Shown one piece after another: positions 27,959 to 39,124 of a stretch of 64,000 bases of DNA. Under the pieces are notes generated by a model. That model was not told the DNA's origin. It worked only from the letters and a program-made list of their open reading frames with translations, and searched no databases. Positions within the stretch are counted from its first letter, which is position 1. Every line of letters begins with the position of its first letter. Source of the stretch: Flavimaricola sp. Lineage in GTDB: Bacteria; Pseudomonadota; Alphaproteobacteria; Rhodobacterales; Rhodobacteraceae. Made by a program: the position numbers and the translations under genes. The DNA is taken from positions 44,625 to 108,624 of the forward strand of contig JAHDDU010000006.1 of assembly GCA_020629175.1 (NCBI GenBank). Direction: 5' to 3'.

Positions 27959-30045
27959 AGAGCGATCTTGCGGTAACAGCTGGCCTTCCTCACCCTCTCG
28001 GCGCCACAGTGATGGGCGACGGGGTGAACTTTGCCGTCTTCTCGCAAAATGCGACAAAAATGACTCTTTGCCTGTTTGATGAGGCAGGCCATGAAACGCT
28101 GAACATCGACCTGCCCGAGAACACCGGCCACATCTGGCACGGGCATGTCGCGGGCCTGAAACCTGGACAACACTACGGCTACCGCGCCCGAGGGCCGTTT
28201 CGCCCGGACGAGGGCCACAGATTCAACCCACACAAATTACTGCTCGACCCTTACGCCCGCGCCATATCGGGCCATCCCACCTGGGATGATGCACTCATGG
28301 GCTATGACACCCGCGCTATGCACAGCGATCTGACCTTAAACAAGATCGACAGCGGCCCATTTAATGCGCGCGGCATTGTGGTGGAGGACAAGTTCGATTG
28401 GGGCGATGATCGTCGGCCCAATGTGCCTATGTCCAAGACGATCTTTTACGAGGGTCATGTCAAAGGGCTCACTGCCGAGCTGGACATCCCAAATGCTGGC
28501 ACTTACCTCGCCGCCGCATCCGACGAAATGATCGCGCATTATCAATCTCTTGGCATCACATCGCTCGAACTTTTGCCGGTGCATGCCTTCCTCGATGACA
28601 AACACCTCGTGGACCGGGGCCTGCGCAATTACTGGGGCTATATGACTCTGGGGTTCTTTGCCCCCGAGCCGCGCTACGCCATTGCGGACCCGGTGCGCGA
28701 GTTCAAAGAGATGGTCAAACGCCTGCATGCCGCCGGGATCGAGGTGATCCTCGACGTGGTCTACAACCACACCTGCGAAGGCAACGAAAGAGGCCCAACG
28801 CTCAGCTTTAAGGGCCTTGATAACGCGAGTTACTACCGTCTGCCGGAAACGAAACGCCGCTACATCAACGACACCGGCACCGGCAACACACTAGACTTAT
28901 CGCACCCCATGGTGTTGCGGATGGTTCTCGACAGCCTGCGCTATTGGGCGACAGAGATGCATGTGGACGGCTTTCGGTTTGACCTGTGTTCAACGCTCGG
29001 GCGGCTCGACACTGGCTTTGACCGGGATGCGCCGTTTTTTCAGGCGATCCGGCAGGACCCCATCCTGTCCGGCCTTAAACTCATTGCCGAGCCATGGGAC
29101 ATCGGGCCCGGCGGCTATCAACTCGGTGCCTACCCCGCACCCTTTGGCGAATGGAATGACAAATACCGCGATCAGGTGCGCAGCTTTTGGCGCGGCACCC
29201 CTGATATGACCCGCAAGCTGGCAACGCGGATCGCGGGCTCTGCCCTGCGGTTTGACCATGACAAACGTCCCGCCACATCATCAGTCAATTTCCTGACAGC
29301 GCATGATGGCTTCACCCTCACAGATCTGGTCAGCTACAACGACAAACATAACGAGGCCAACGGCGAGCAGAACCGCGACGGCCATTCCAACAACCACTCC
29401 GATAATATGGGGGTCGAGGGGCCAACCGATGATCCCTCTATCCGCGCAGCGCGCGCTTTGCGGCGGCGCAATCTGATGGCGACGCTGATGCTCTCCCAAG
29501 GGACACCGCTGGTGCTGGCTGGTGATGACATCGGCAATTCACAGGGCGGCAACAACAACGCCTATTGCCAGGACAATCCCATTGGCTGGATCAACTGGAG
29601 CACAGAAGATGGTGACTTCAAACGGTTCTGCGCCAAGCTCATCCATTTTCGCAAAGCCCACCCCATCCTGTCGCAAACCCGGTTCCTGCACGCCCGCAGC
29701 CGGCTGATTGACGGCGTGCCAGATATTTACTGGCGCCGCGCCGACGGCGCAGAAATGACAGAGGATGATTGGAGTAACCCCGATCAAACTCACCTGACTG
29801 TTGAAATGCGCACGGCCTCGGGCACACCGGAATATGCCGCAAATCGCGACAAGGCGGTCTTTTGCGTGTTCAATCAAGGGGATGCGCTTGACGTCAGCCT
29901 GCCCCCAGCCCCTGATGGTCAACACTGGGTCCGGCACATCGACACGGCGGACCCAGATGCCACAGCCGCAAAGGCGTCTGCGGTTCTGGATGTAAAGCCT
30001 GCGTCCGTTGTCGTATGTGTGCTGCAAAGCGCGGCGATTGATTAG
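27955..30045 (+). CDS. glgX: Glycogen debranching enzyme GlgX
   Basis: GlgX hydrolyses alpha-1,6 branches left after phosphorylase action. The 696-residue protein has an N-terminal CBM48 domain ([27 protein letters not shown]), then a GH13 barrel with [35 protein letters not shown] (nucleophile Asp) and [17 protein letters not shown] (acid Glu), and [26 protein letters not shown] in outline. The ATG at 27955 overlaps the glgA stop by four bases. Its presence in one operon with synthesis genes allows coordinated turnover. Confidence 0.96.
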   Translation: MKSDLAVTAGLPHPLGATVMGDGVNFAVFSQNATKMTLCLFDEAGHETLNIDLPENTGHIWHGHVAGLKPGQHYGYRARGPFRPDEGHRFNPHKLLLDPYARAISGHPTWDDALMGYDTRAMHSDLTLNKIDSGPFNARGIVVEDKFDWGDDRRPNVPMSKTIFYEGHVKGLTAELDIPNAGTYLAAASDEMIAHYQSLGITSLELLPVHAFLDDKHLVDRGLRNYWGYMTLGFFAPEPRYAIADPVREFKEMVKRLHAAGIEVILDVVYNHTCEGNERGPTLSFKGLDNASYYRLPETKRRYINDTGTGNTLDLSHPMVLRMVLDSLRYWATEMHVDGFRFDLCSTLGRLDTGFDRDAPFFQAIRQDPILSGLKLIAEPWDIGPGGYQLGAYPAPFGEWNDKYRDQVRSFWRGTPDMTRKLATRIAGSALRFDHDKRPATSSVNFLTAHDGFTLTDLVSYNDKHNEANGEQNRDGHSNNHSDNMGVEGPTDDPSIRAARALRRRNLMATLMLSQGTPLVLAGDDIGNSQGGNNNAYCQDNPIGWINWSTEDGDFKRFCAKLIHFRKAHPILSQTRFLHARSRLIDGVPDIYWRRADGAEMTEDDWSNPDQTHLTVEMRTASGTPEYAANRDKAVFCVFNQGDALDVSLPPAPDGQHWVRHIDTADPDATAAKASAVLDVKPASVVVCVLQSAAID

Positions 30046-32988
<2,943 letters not shown>

Positions 32989-32992
<4 letters not shown>

Positions 32993-33567
32993 GACACAGC
33001 CTCTTCCGGCAAGGGATCGTCACCACTCATCGCACCGCGAAAGCGCACAGCTGCGGTCCAAAGCGCAACAATCGCCCCCACAATCGCCGCCACAAGGCTC
33101 GCCCCATAGGCCCACCACAGCGGGAATTGCATTACAAAGGTCATCTGCCCGTTATGAAACTTTTCCATCGTCCCAATCGCCAGCCGCCACGCGATCAGAC
33201 AGAGGACGAGGGCAAGCACGGCATCCCAAAACGCACGTAGCCAAAGGTTCGTGCCGCGCCCCAGCGGGTGGGTAAAGATATCAACCGTCGCATGGCCCGA
33301 CCGCAGCTGACAAATCGGCAGGAACGCAAAAACGGCAAAAGCGACGCCGGCCTCTGCCACTTCAAAATCACCGCGTATCTGCCTGATCCCATTGGACCTT
33401 ATCCAATCAGAAAACCACGGCACGCTGTCTTTCACCCAATCCATAAAGGCCAATGTCCGCAAAGATTGGCCAATGATCGACACGCAAAGCATCAGAACAA
33501 TCGCGAGCAATACAGCACCGCCAAGCAGCGCCATACCGCGCGCCAGACTGTCCATCAGCTTGTGCAT
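32989..33567 (-). CDS. dctQ: TRAP transporter small permease (DctQ)
   Basis: This 192-residue protein with four hydrophobic segments fits the DctQ subunit that bridges binding protein and DctM. Recognisable parts are LARGMALLGGAVLLAIVLMLCVSIIGQS at the start and GHATVDIFTHPLGRGTNLWLRAFWDAV in the middle (both given in outline). I prefer the ATG at 33567 (MHKLMDS), with GGGGA five bases upstream, over a TTG at 33579. It overlaps dctM by four bases. Confidence 0.88.
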
Positions 33568-33621
33568 TTGGGTCCCCAATGCCGCGTCACGCGCGGGCCG
33601 GTGGTCCGGCCCGCAGCCGTA

Positions 33622-34656
33622 TTACTCAGGCATATTTTCCGCGATCAGCCGCTGCGCCTCTGCCAGCAGGCCGGTCCCGTCAAGCCCCGCTTCGTCCATC
33701 TCGGCCACCCAAGCCGCGGTCACACCATCGCTGGCGACCATCCAGGTCGCCGCCTGCTCTTCGGTCAGCGAGATGATGTTATTGCCAAGCTCTTCTGCGG
33801 ACGCACGACCCGGCGCATCGTATTCCTGCATCGTGCGACCTGCGAAGGCAGAGAATTCAAGCCCGGAATTGGCATCAATCACTGCTTTAAGATCATCGGG
33901 CAAGCCATTGTAAACATCTGAATTCATCGCAAAGATGAAGGCAGTCGTGTAAAGGGCATTGCCGGGGAATTCAGTGTGGTTGTCCACCAGTTCCTGCAGC
34001 TTCAGCGCGGGCACCACCTCCCACGGGATTACAGCCCCGTCGATCACACCGCGCGAGACACTTTCCGGCACAGCAGGCACAGGCATGCCGATTGCCGATG
34101 CGCCAAGTTCAGTGAACAGAGTGGTCGTCATCCGAGTGGGCGCGCGCAACGAGACGCCCTCCAGATCACTCGCCTCTTCGACGGGGACGTTGGTGTGGAT
34201 CACGCCCGGTCCATGGACCCAAAGGCCGAGCGGTGTGAAGGCTGCAAAATCGGTGTCCATCATGCGCTCTTCTGCGAGCGTCCAGAATGCACGGCTGGTG
34301 GCTTCTGCATCTGGCGAAATGAACGGCTGTTCAAACACTTCCACCTGCGGGAACCGGCCCGGGGTATAGCCTGCAACCGTCCAGATCACATCCGCCACGC
34401 CGTCAATGGCCTGATCAATCAGCTCAGGCGGTGTGCCACCCAGCTGCATGGCAGGGTAGCGCTCGACCTTGATACGGCCCTCGCTGTCGGCCTCTACCGC
34501 ATCGGCCCATACGTCAAGGATATGGGCTGGCACATTGGCCTGCGCAGGCAAAAACTGGTGCAGACGGAGCGTCACCTCTTGCGCAAAGGCGGGTGCTGCC
34601 GCCAAAAGCCCCAATGCAGTCCCAAACCCAAGTGCTGCTCTGCGCGTCATTGTCAT
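33622..34656 (-). CDS. dctP: TRAP transporter periplasmic substrate-binding protein (DctP)
   Basis: This is a 344-residue exported protein. The signal (MTMTRRAALGFGTALGLLAAAPAFA) carries two arginines and may be Tat-type but also fits Sec; cleavage is near residue 25. The mature part begins EVTLRLHQFLPAQANVPAHI and contains SLRAPTRMTTTLFTELGA, where the conserved Arg normally salt-bridges a carboxylate ligand. An organic acid is therefore likely. The neighbouring FAH-family hydrolase supports an aromatic- or keto-acid-derived substrate, by context only. GGAG precedes the ATG at 34656. Confidence 0.9.
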   Translation of the reverse strand: MTMTRRAALGFGTALGLLAAAPAFAQEVTLRLHQFLPAQANVPAHILDVWADAVEADSEGRIKVERYPAMQLGGTPPELIDQAIDGVADVIWTVAGYTPGRFPQVEVFEQPFISPDAEATSRAFWTLAEERMMDTDFAAFTPLGLWVHGPGVIHTNVPVEEASDLEGVSLRAPTRMTTTLFTELGASAIGMPVPAVPESVSRGVIDGAVIPWEVVPALKLQELVDNHTEFPGNALYTTAFIFAMNSDVYNGLPDDLKAVIDANSGLEFSAFAGRTMQEYDAPGRASAEELGNNIISLTEEQAATWMVASDGVTAAWVAEMDEAGLDGTGLLAEAQRLIAENMPE

Positions 34657-34737
34657 CTGTCTTCTCCAATGCAAAGTGGCCACAAGAGGCCGCCATTAGC
34701 CTCAGACAATCCCCCGCCCAAGACCGATTCACAAGTG

Positions 34738-35406
34738 CTATTGTTGCGGTAAGATGTGCAGGTCAACAGGGGCTAAACCGTCAATCTCGCCGCGCAAAAC
34801 GTCACCCGGCACCACAGCGCCGACCCCTGCGGGCGTGCCAGTCATGATCAGATCACCTGCGCGCAAATGGTAAAGCCCAGCCAGATCGGCCAAAAGTTCG
34901 GGCACAGACCAGACCATGTCAGACACCGGAGCCGACTGGCGCTCGGCACCATTCACCGTCAAACGTATGGACATCTCTTCAGGCGTTGGCGCCTCTGCCA
35001 CCGGCGTGATCGCCCCTATGACGGCCGAACCCTCAAAATCCTTCCCCGTGTCCCACGGCCGCCGCTTTTCCTTGCTTGCGGCCTGCAAATCGCGGCGCGT
35101 CATATCAAGGCCTGCGGCATAGCCAAACAAAGCGCCCTCTTCACCAAGCGCCAAAACGAGCTCAACTTCGTGGTGTAAGTCATTGGTTTTCTGGGGATAC
35201 CGCCAATCCGACCCGGACCGCGCCACGGCAAATGCCGACTTGGTAAAGTAAAACGGCGCCTCGCGGTCTACTTCATTCCCCATCTCGGCGGCATGGGCGG
35301 CATAATTGCGACCAACGCAAAAAACGCGGGCGACGGGAAAGACATCCGTTGCTCCCACAATAGGAAGTGTTGGAAGGTTCGATGGCGGAAACACGTAGCT
35401 GGTCAT
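34738..35406 (-). CDS. Fumarylacetoacetate hydrolase (FAH) family protein, fumarylpyruvate hydrolase-like
   Basis: This is a 222-residue FAH-fold enzyme. The metal ligands are visible as Glu 80 and Glu 82 (LHHEVELVLALG) and Asp 101 (GYAAGLDMTRRDLQ). Other family motifs are FCVGRNYAAHAAEMGNE, PFYFTKSAFA and LIMTGTPAGVGAV. Size and the VGRNYAAHA start fit the fumarylpyruvate hydrolase/acylpyruvase branch, which splits beta-diketo acids or decarboxylates oxaloacetate. It lies 81 bp upstream of dctP on the same strand, so the TRAP substrate may feed it. Confidence 0.88.
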   Translation of the reverse strand: MTSYVFPPSNLPTLPIVGATDVFPVARVFCVGRNYAAHAAEMGNEVDREAPFYFTKSAFAVARSGSDWRYPQKTNDLHHEVELVLALGEEGALFGYAAGLDMTRRDLQAASKEKRRPWDTGKDFEGSAVIGAITPVAEAPTPEEMSIRLTVNGAERQSAPVSDMVWSVPELLADLAGLYHLRAGDLIMTGTPAGVGAVVPGDVLRGEIDGLAPVDLHILPQQ

Positions 35407-35459
35407 GCAGTCCCTCTTTTTTCGTTTTGTTACGGCGCTAAGCGACCACTTGCAAACAC

Positions 35460-35475
35460 ATTAGGAATTTCTAAT
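35460..35475. promoter_or_regulatory. Candidate operator palindrome of the sulfur operon
   Basis: ATTAGGAA followed by TTTCTAAT forms a 16-bp near-perfect palindrome (one mismatched pair) 22 bp before the first ATG of the YeeE operon and just ahead of its GGAGG site. AT-rich palindromes of this kind are bound by ArsR-type sulfide/persulfide repressors (BigR/SqrR) in front of related operons. No such regulator gene lies in the window. Confidence 0.55.
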
Positions 35476-35497
35476 ATATCAAAAGTAGGAGGATCAT

Positions 35498-35926
35498 ATG
35501 ACCGAATTCACCCCATTTCTCTCCCTCTTTGGCGGCGCCTTGATCGGGCTTGCCTCAGTCTTGCTGATGATGAACCTCGGGCGCATCATGGGAGCGACCG
35601 GAATCCTGGCCGGATTTGTCATGCCGCAGGGCAAGACCGATTGGGCCTGGCGGGCCACCTTACTCGCAGGAATGGCCACAGCACCTGCCCTTTACTGGAT
35701 TGCCACAGGCGGCTTGCCAGAGATCAGCGTCCCCGTTTCAACCCCCATGTTGATGATCGGCGGATTTATCGTCGGGATCGGCGTGACGTTTGGCGGCGGC
35801 TGCACCTCGGGCCACGGCGTGTGCGGCAACGCCCGTCTTTCGCCCCGTTCGATGGTGGCAACGGGTATATTCATGCTGACCTGTGCAGCCACGGTTTACA
35901 TCATCCGCCACGTGATCGGAGCCTGA
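35498..35926 (+). CDS. YeeE/YedE family sulfur transporter half (N-part)
   Basis: This is a 142-residue membrane protein with four hydrophobic segments and the YeeE signature FGGGCTSGHGVCGNARLS, with Cys 102 and Cys 109. YeeE proteins import thiosulfate or related sulfur compounds by relaying them between cysteines. Here the transporter is split into two short proteins, this one and the next. AGGAGG lies six bases before the ATG. It is the first gene of a four-gene operon with a metallo-hydrolase and a rhodanese/phosphatase-like protein. Confidence 0.9.
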   Translation: MTEFTPFLSLFGGALIGLASVLLMMNLGRIMGATGILAGFVMPQGKTDWAWRATLLAGMATAPALYWIATGGLPEISVPVSTPMLMIGGFIVGIGVTFGGGCTSGHGVCGNARLSPRSMVATGIFMLTCAATVYIIRHVIGA

Positions 35927-35927
35927 T

Positions 35928-36365
35928 ATGAAATATGTCATCACCTATATCATAGGCCTTATCTTTGGTCTGGGCATTGTCATTTCCGGAATGGGAAACC
36001 CCGCCAAAGTGATTAATTTCTTCGATATCGCAGGCACTTGGGATCCAAGCCTTATCTTTGTGATGGGCGGCGCTCTGGCTGTGACGCTTGTCGGATACCG
36101 TCTCGCTTTCCGTCAGGATCACCCGCAATTCGACGCGGGCTTTCACCTCCCCACCCGGCGTGACATCGACCGCCCTCTTGTGCTGGGAGCGGCAACCTTT
36201 GGCGTAGGCTGGGGCATCGCGGGCTTTTGCCCTGGCGGCGCGTTTCCCGTTGTCCTTATTGGCGGCACGCCTGTCCTGCTGTTCATGATATCCTTGATTG
36301 CGGGGCTCTATACTGCAACCCTCTGGCAACGACGTGGCCTCCAAGCGCAGGAGCATTTGGCATGA
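35928..36365 (+). CDS. YeeE/YedE-related (DUF6691) membrane protein, C-part of the split transporter
   Basis: This is a 145-residue, four-helix membrane protein opening YIIGLIFGLGIVISGMGNPAKVINFFDI, with GVGWGIAGFCPGGAFP holding the conserved Cys near 104. It begins 2 bp after the previous stop, so both halves are made together and probably assemble into one sulfur-compound channel. Its stop overlaps the start of the metallo-beta-lactamase gene (ATGA). Confidence 0.9.
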   Translation: MKYVITYIIGLIFGLGIVISGMGNPAKVINFFDIAGTWDPSLIFVMGGALAVTLVGYRLAFRQDHPQFDAGFHLPTRRDIDRPLVLGAATFGVGWGIAGFCPGGAFPVVLIGGTPVLLFMISLIAGLYTATLWQRRGLQAQEHLA

Positions 36366-37243
36366 CCCATCCGATCGACATGACTATCCAACCCGAGGTC
36401 ACAGGCTTCTTCGACGAGGCGACGAACACGATCTCTTACATCGTGCGAGACCCAAACAGCACGGCCTGCGCTGTGGTCGATAGCGTGATGGACATTGACT
36501 ACGCCGCTGGCCGCATCACCTACGCCCACGCCGATGAGATCATCGCCCATATCCGAGCAGAAGGTCTGACGCTCGAGTGGCTGATCGAAACGCATGTCCA
36601 CGCCGATCACCTGTCCGCCGCCCCCTATATTCAGGATAAACTGGGCGGCAAAATCGGCACCGGCGAAAACATCATGATCGTGCAGGACACCTTCGGCAAA
36701 ATCTTTAACGAAGGTACGGAATTTCAGCGCGACGGCAGCCAGTTCGACGCGCTCTTTACCGAAGGGTCCACCTACCAGATCGGCGGCATGACGGCCTTTA
36801 CCCTGCACACGCCGGGTCACACGCCGGCCTGTATGGTGCATGTGATCGGCGACGCGGCCTTTGTCGGCGATACGCTTTTTATGCCCGACGGCGGCTCAGC
36901 CCGTGCAGATTTTCCGGGCGGTGATGCGGGAGAGCTCTATGACAGCATCCAAAAAGTGCTCTCCCTGCCCGACGACATGCGGCTTTTCATGTGCCACGAT
37001 TACGGCCCCAATGGCCGGGACATCGCGTGGGAGACCACGGTGGGCGACGAGAAAGCACACAACATCCACGTCGGCGGCGGGAAAACGCGCGAGGAGTTTA
37101 TCGCTTTCCGCACAGAGCGGGACAAGCAGCTCGCCATGCCCAAACTGATCATTCCCGCCTTGCAAGTGAACATGCGCGCAGGCGAAGTGCCGACGGACGA
37201 CAATGGAAACCCAATGCTTAAAGTGCCGGTCAACGGCCTGTGA
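36362..37243 (+). CDS. MBL-fold hydrolase, persulfide dioxygenase/Blh-like
   Basis: This is a 293-residue metallo-beta-lactamase fold protein with the metal motif ETHVHADHLSAA (His 78, His 80, Asp 82, His 83), then HTPGHTPACMVHVIGDAAFVGDTLF and MCHDYGP. It resembles Blh of BigR operons and ETHE1-type persulfide dioxygenases, which oxidise glutathione persulfide to sulfite. Which activity it has is not decided by motif alone. Its ATG overlaps the DUF6691 stop. The context with YeeE and DUF442 points to sulfide detoxification or sulfur oxidation. Confidence 0.88.
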   Translation: MTHPIDMTIQPEVTGFFDEATNTISYIVRDPNSTACAVVDSVMDIDYAAGRITYAHADEIIAHIRAEGLTLEWLIETHVHADHLSAAPYIQDKLGGKIGTGENIMIVQDTFGKIFNEGTEFQRDGSQFDALFTEGSTYQIGGMTAFTLHTPGHTPACMVHVIGDAAFVGDTLFMPDGGSARADFPGGDAGELYDSIQKVLSLPDDMRLFMCHDYGPNGRDIAWETTVGDEKAHNIHVGGGKTREEFIAFRTERDKQLAMPKLIIPALQVNMRAGEVPTDDNGNPMLKVPVNGL

Positions 37244-37253
37244 AGGACTGATA

Positions 37254-37583
37254 ATGAATCTCAAACCCATCGCTGATGATTTCTCCGTCTCCCCCCAAAT
37301 CGCGGCTGAAGACATGGCTGCAATCAAGGAGGCGGGCTTTACGACGATCATATGCAACCGCCCCGATGACGAGGAAGACGGCCAGCCGAGCTTTGACGAG
37401 ATCAAGGCCGCGGCGACACAGGCGGGGCTCACAGCCATCCACATCCCCATCGTTCCTGGTCAAGCCACGTCTGAGGACGTGGCCGCAATGGATGAGGCGC
37501 TGGCGCAAGCAGACGGCCCAGTGCTGGGCTATTGCAAAGGCGGCCCGCGGGCGGAGAGCCTCTACCGCGCGACCGGTCGCTGA
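37254..37583 (+). CDS. DUF442/TIGR01244 family protein (rhodanese/phosphatase-like)
   Basis: This is a 109-residue protein with the family motif TIICNRPDDEEDGQPSF at about 31-47. The active-site loop GYCKGGPRAES has Cys 94 and Arg 99 (CX4R). In other genomes this domain is fused to or encoded beside Blh-type hydrolases and is thought to act on sulfane sulfur. I start it at the ATG at 37254, ten bases after the MBL stop, because an earlier start would lie inside that gene. Confidence 0.85.
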   Translation: MNLKPIADDFSVSPQIAAEDMAAIKEAGFTTIICNRPDDEEDGQPSFDEIKAAATQAGLTAIHIPIVPGQATSEDVAAMDEALAQADGPVLGYCKGGPRAESLYRATGR

Positions 37584-37646
37584 TTGAGGACGTGCTGATC
37601 TAAAGTTAGATTGCAGTCGCAAGGTGCAGCCCCTAAGCATCCGCAC

Positions 37647-38558
37647 ATGAAACTCATCATCGATACAGATCCGGGCGTCGACGACGCCCTCGCCATTGCG
37701 TTGGCCGCAGCCTTGCCAGAAGTCGAGATTGCTGGGCTGACGACAATCTTTGGAAACACGTTCGTCGAGCAAAGCAGCCGCAATGCGCGCTATCTGCTCG
37801 ACATGCTGGGTGTTGATGCCCCCGTCGCCGAAGGCGCCCGCCTGCCCGATGGCGCGAGCACTTATGAGCCCTCGGCAAACGTGCATGGCCCCGAGGGTTT
37901 CGGCGATTTGGACGTTGTACCAGAGGTTGGTAAAAATGACCCGCGGCCAGCGGCCGAGTTTCTGTGCGATCTCGCTGCGCAAACCCCAGGCGAGTTGGTC
38001 GTCTGTGCCATAGGCCCGCTCACGAATATCGCCAACGCGCTGAAGCTTGACCGCGGGTTTGCCGAAAACCTTGGCAGACTTGTCATCATGGGCGGCGCCT
38101 TCAACTGCCCCGGCAACATCACGCCACAGGCCGAAGCCAACATCTACCACGACGCACTGGCCGCTGATGCGGTGTTCGCCTCTGATCTGAATATGTCGAT
38201 GGTCGGCCTGAACGCCACGATGCAAACCCTGCTCACCGTCGAGGACTTTGCCCAGATGGCCGCCACGGCGCCAAAAGTCGGTGGCTTTGTGAACCGCATC
38301 TCGCAATTCTATCTTGAGTTCTACCGCTCAGTCGGTGTGACAGAAGGCTGCCCCATGCATGATGCGACAGCCATCCTCGCCTGTACCAACCCCGAACGGT
38401 TCACTTTTATGCCCGCTGGGCTGCAAGTCAGCACCAAAGCGGCAGACTATGGCGCAACGATTGAGCACCCCGACAGGACCCCGGTGCAAATCGCCCGCGC
38501 GGTCGAGGCAGATTGGGCCGTAGCCCACGTGCACGCGCAGCTGGCCGCGCTGAGCTAG
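37647..38558 (+). CDS. Nucleoside hydrolase (inosine-uridine preferring type)
   Basis: This is a 303-residue enzyme with the calcium-binding N-terminus IIDTDPGVDDALA (Asp 8, 12, 13) and the later motifs GLTTIFGNTFVEQ, VIMGGAFNCPGN and MHDATAI. It cleaves the N-glycosidic bond of ribonucleosides in salvage; base preference cannot be told. The ATG at 37647 is preferred over an upstream frame. It sits 63 bp after the sulfur operon and may be separately transcribed. Its stop overlaps that of pqiC. Confidence 0.92.
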   Translation: MKLIIDTDPGVDDALAIALAAALPEVEIAGLTTIFGNTFVEQSSRNARYLLDMLGVDAPVAEGARLPDGASTYEPSANVHGPEGFGDLDVVPEVGKNDPRPAAEFLCDLAAQTPGELVVCAIGPLTNIANALKLDRGFAENLGRLVIMGGAFNCPGNITPQAEANIYHDALAADAVFASDLNMSMVGLNATMQTLLTVEDFAQMAATAPKVGGFVNRISQFYLEFYRSVGVTEGCPMHDATAILACTNPERFTFMPAGLQVSTKAADYGATIEHPDRTPVQIARAVEADWAVAHVHAQLAALS

Positions 38559-39124
38559 CGCAGGCCCTCCCGCGCGATCTGCTCGGCCAACAGGCTCATC
38601 GCCTCACCGCGCGCCGCTGCGATCTCTGCCGGACCCGCCTCTGCCGGAAGGGCGACATTCACACGGAACACGCCCGATCCATCCCGGCCACGGCCCTCGA
38701 GGGAGGCCACAAAATACTGCCCGGACAGACGAAACTCTGATGTCCGCTGGCTCGCCACAAACTCTTCGACCCGAACCTCAACGCGCGCATCAGGATAGCT
38801 CTCAAACGGCCATGGCTCGGATGCCACGGGCCGCTGCGTGATGATGGCCAGCGCGCGGGACAATTCCAGCGTGGCCCCGCGGCTCGGATCATCGGCCCAC
38901 AGCAACTCTGAGCTTTCCAGCGCACCTTCGGGCGTTTCTATGAATATCTGCTCAAGCTCGGCATAGGACGGCAACGTCACATCCCGCACCTCGACCGAGC
39001 GGTAGACGATCTGCACCCGGGCTTCTGGCGCAATCTCGGGCACGGCGTAGCGTACCTCTGGCCCCGAGGAACAGGCCGCCAATACGGCCAAGGCGCCAAA
39101 ACTCAACAATCGCTTCATCATCAT
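38555..39124 (-). CDS. pqiC: PqiC-type outer-membrane lipoprotein
   Basis: This is a 189-residue lipoprotein with lipobox LAAC at Cys 18 after a short hydrophobic signal, and an ABC-type auxiliary domain (VQIVYRSVEVRDVTLPSYAE and ALAIITQRPVASEPWP in outline). PqiC forms the outer-membrane end of the PqiABC lipid conduit. Several starts in tandem (GTG 39127, ATG 39124, 39121, 39118) are possible. The ATG at 39124 overlaps the pqiB stop. Confidence 0.88.
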   Translation of the reverse strand: MMMKRLLSFGALAVLAACSSGPEVRYAVPEIAPEARVQIVYRSVEVRDVTLPSYAELEQIFIETPEGALESSELLWADDPSRGATLELSRALAIITQRPVASEPWPFESYPDARVEVRVEEFVASQRTSEFRLSGQYFVASLEGRGRDGSGVFRVNVALPAEAGPAEIAAARGEAMSLLAEQIAREGLR

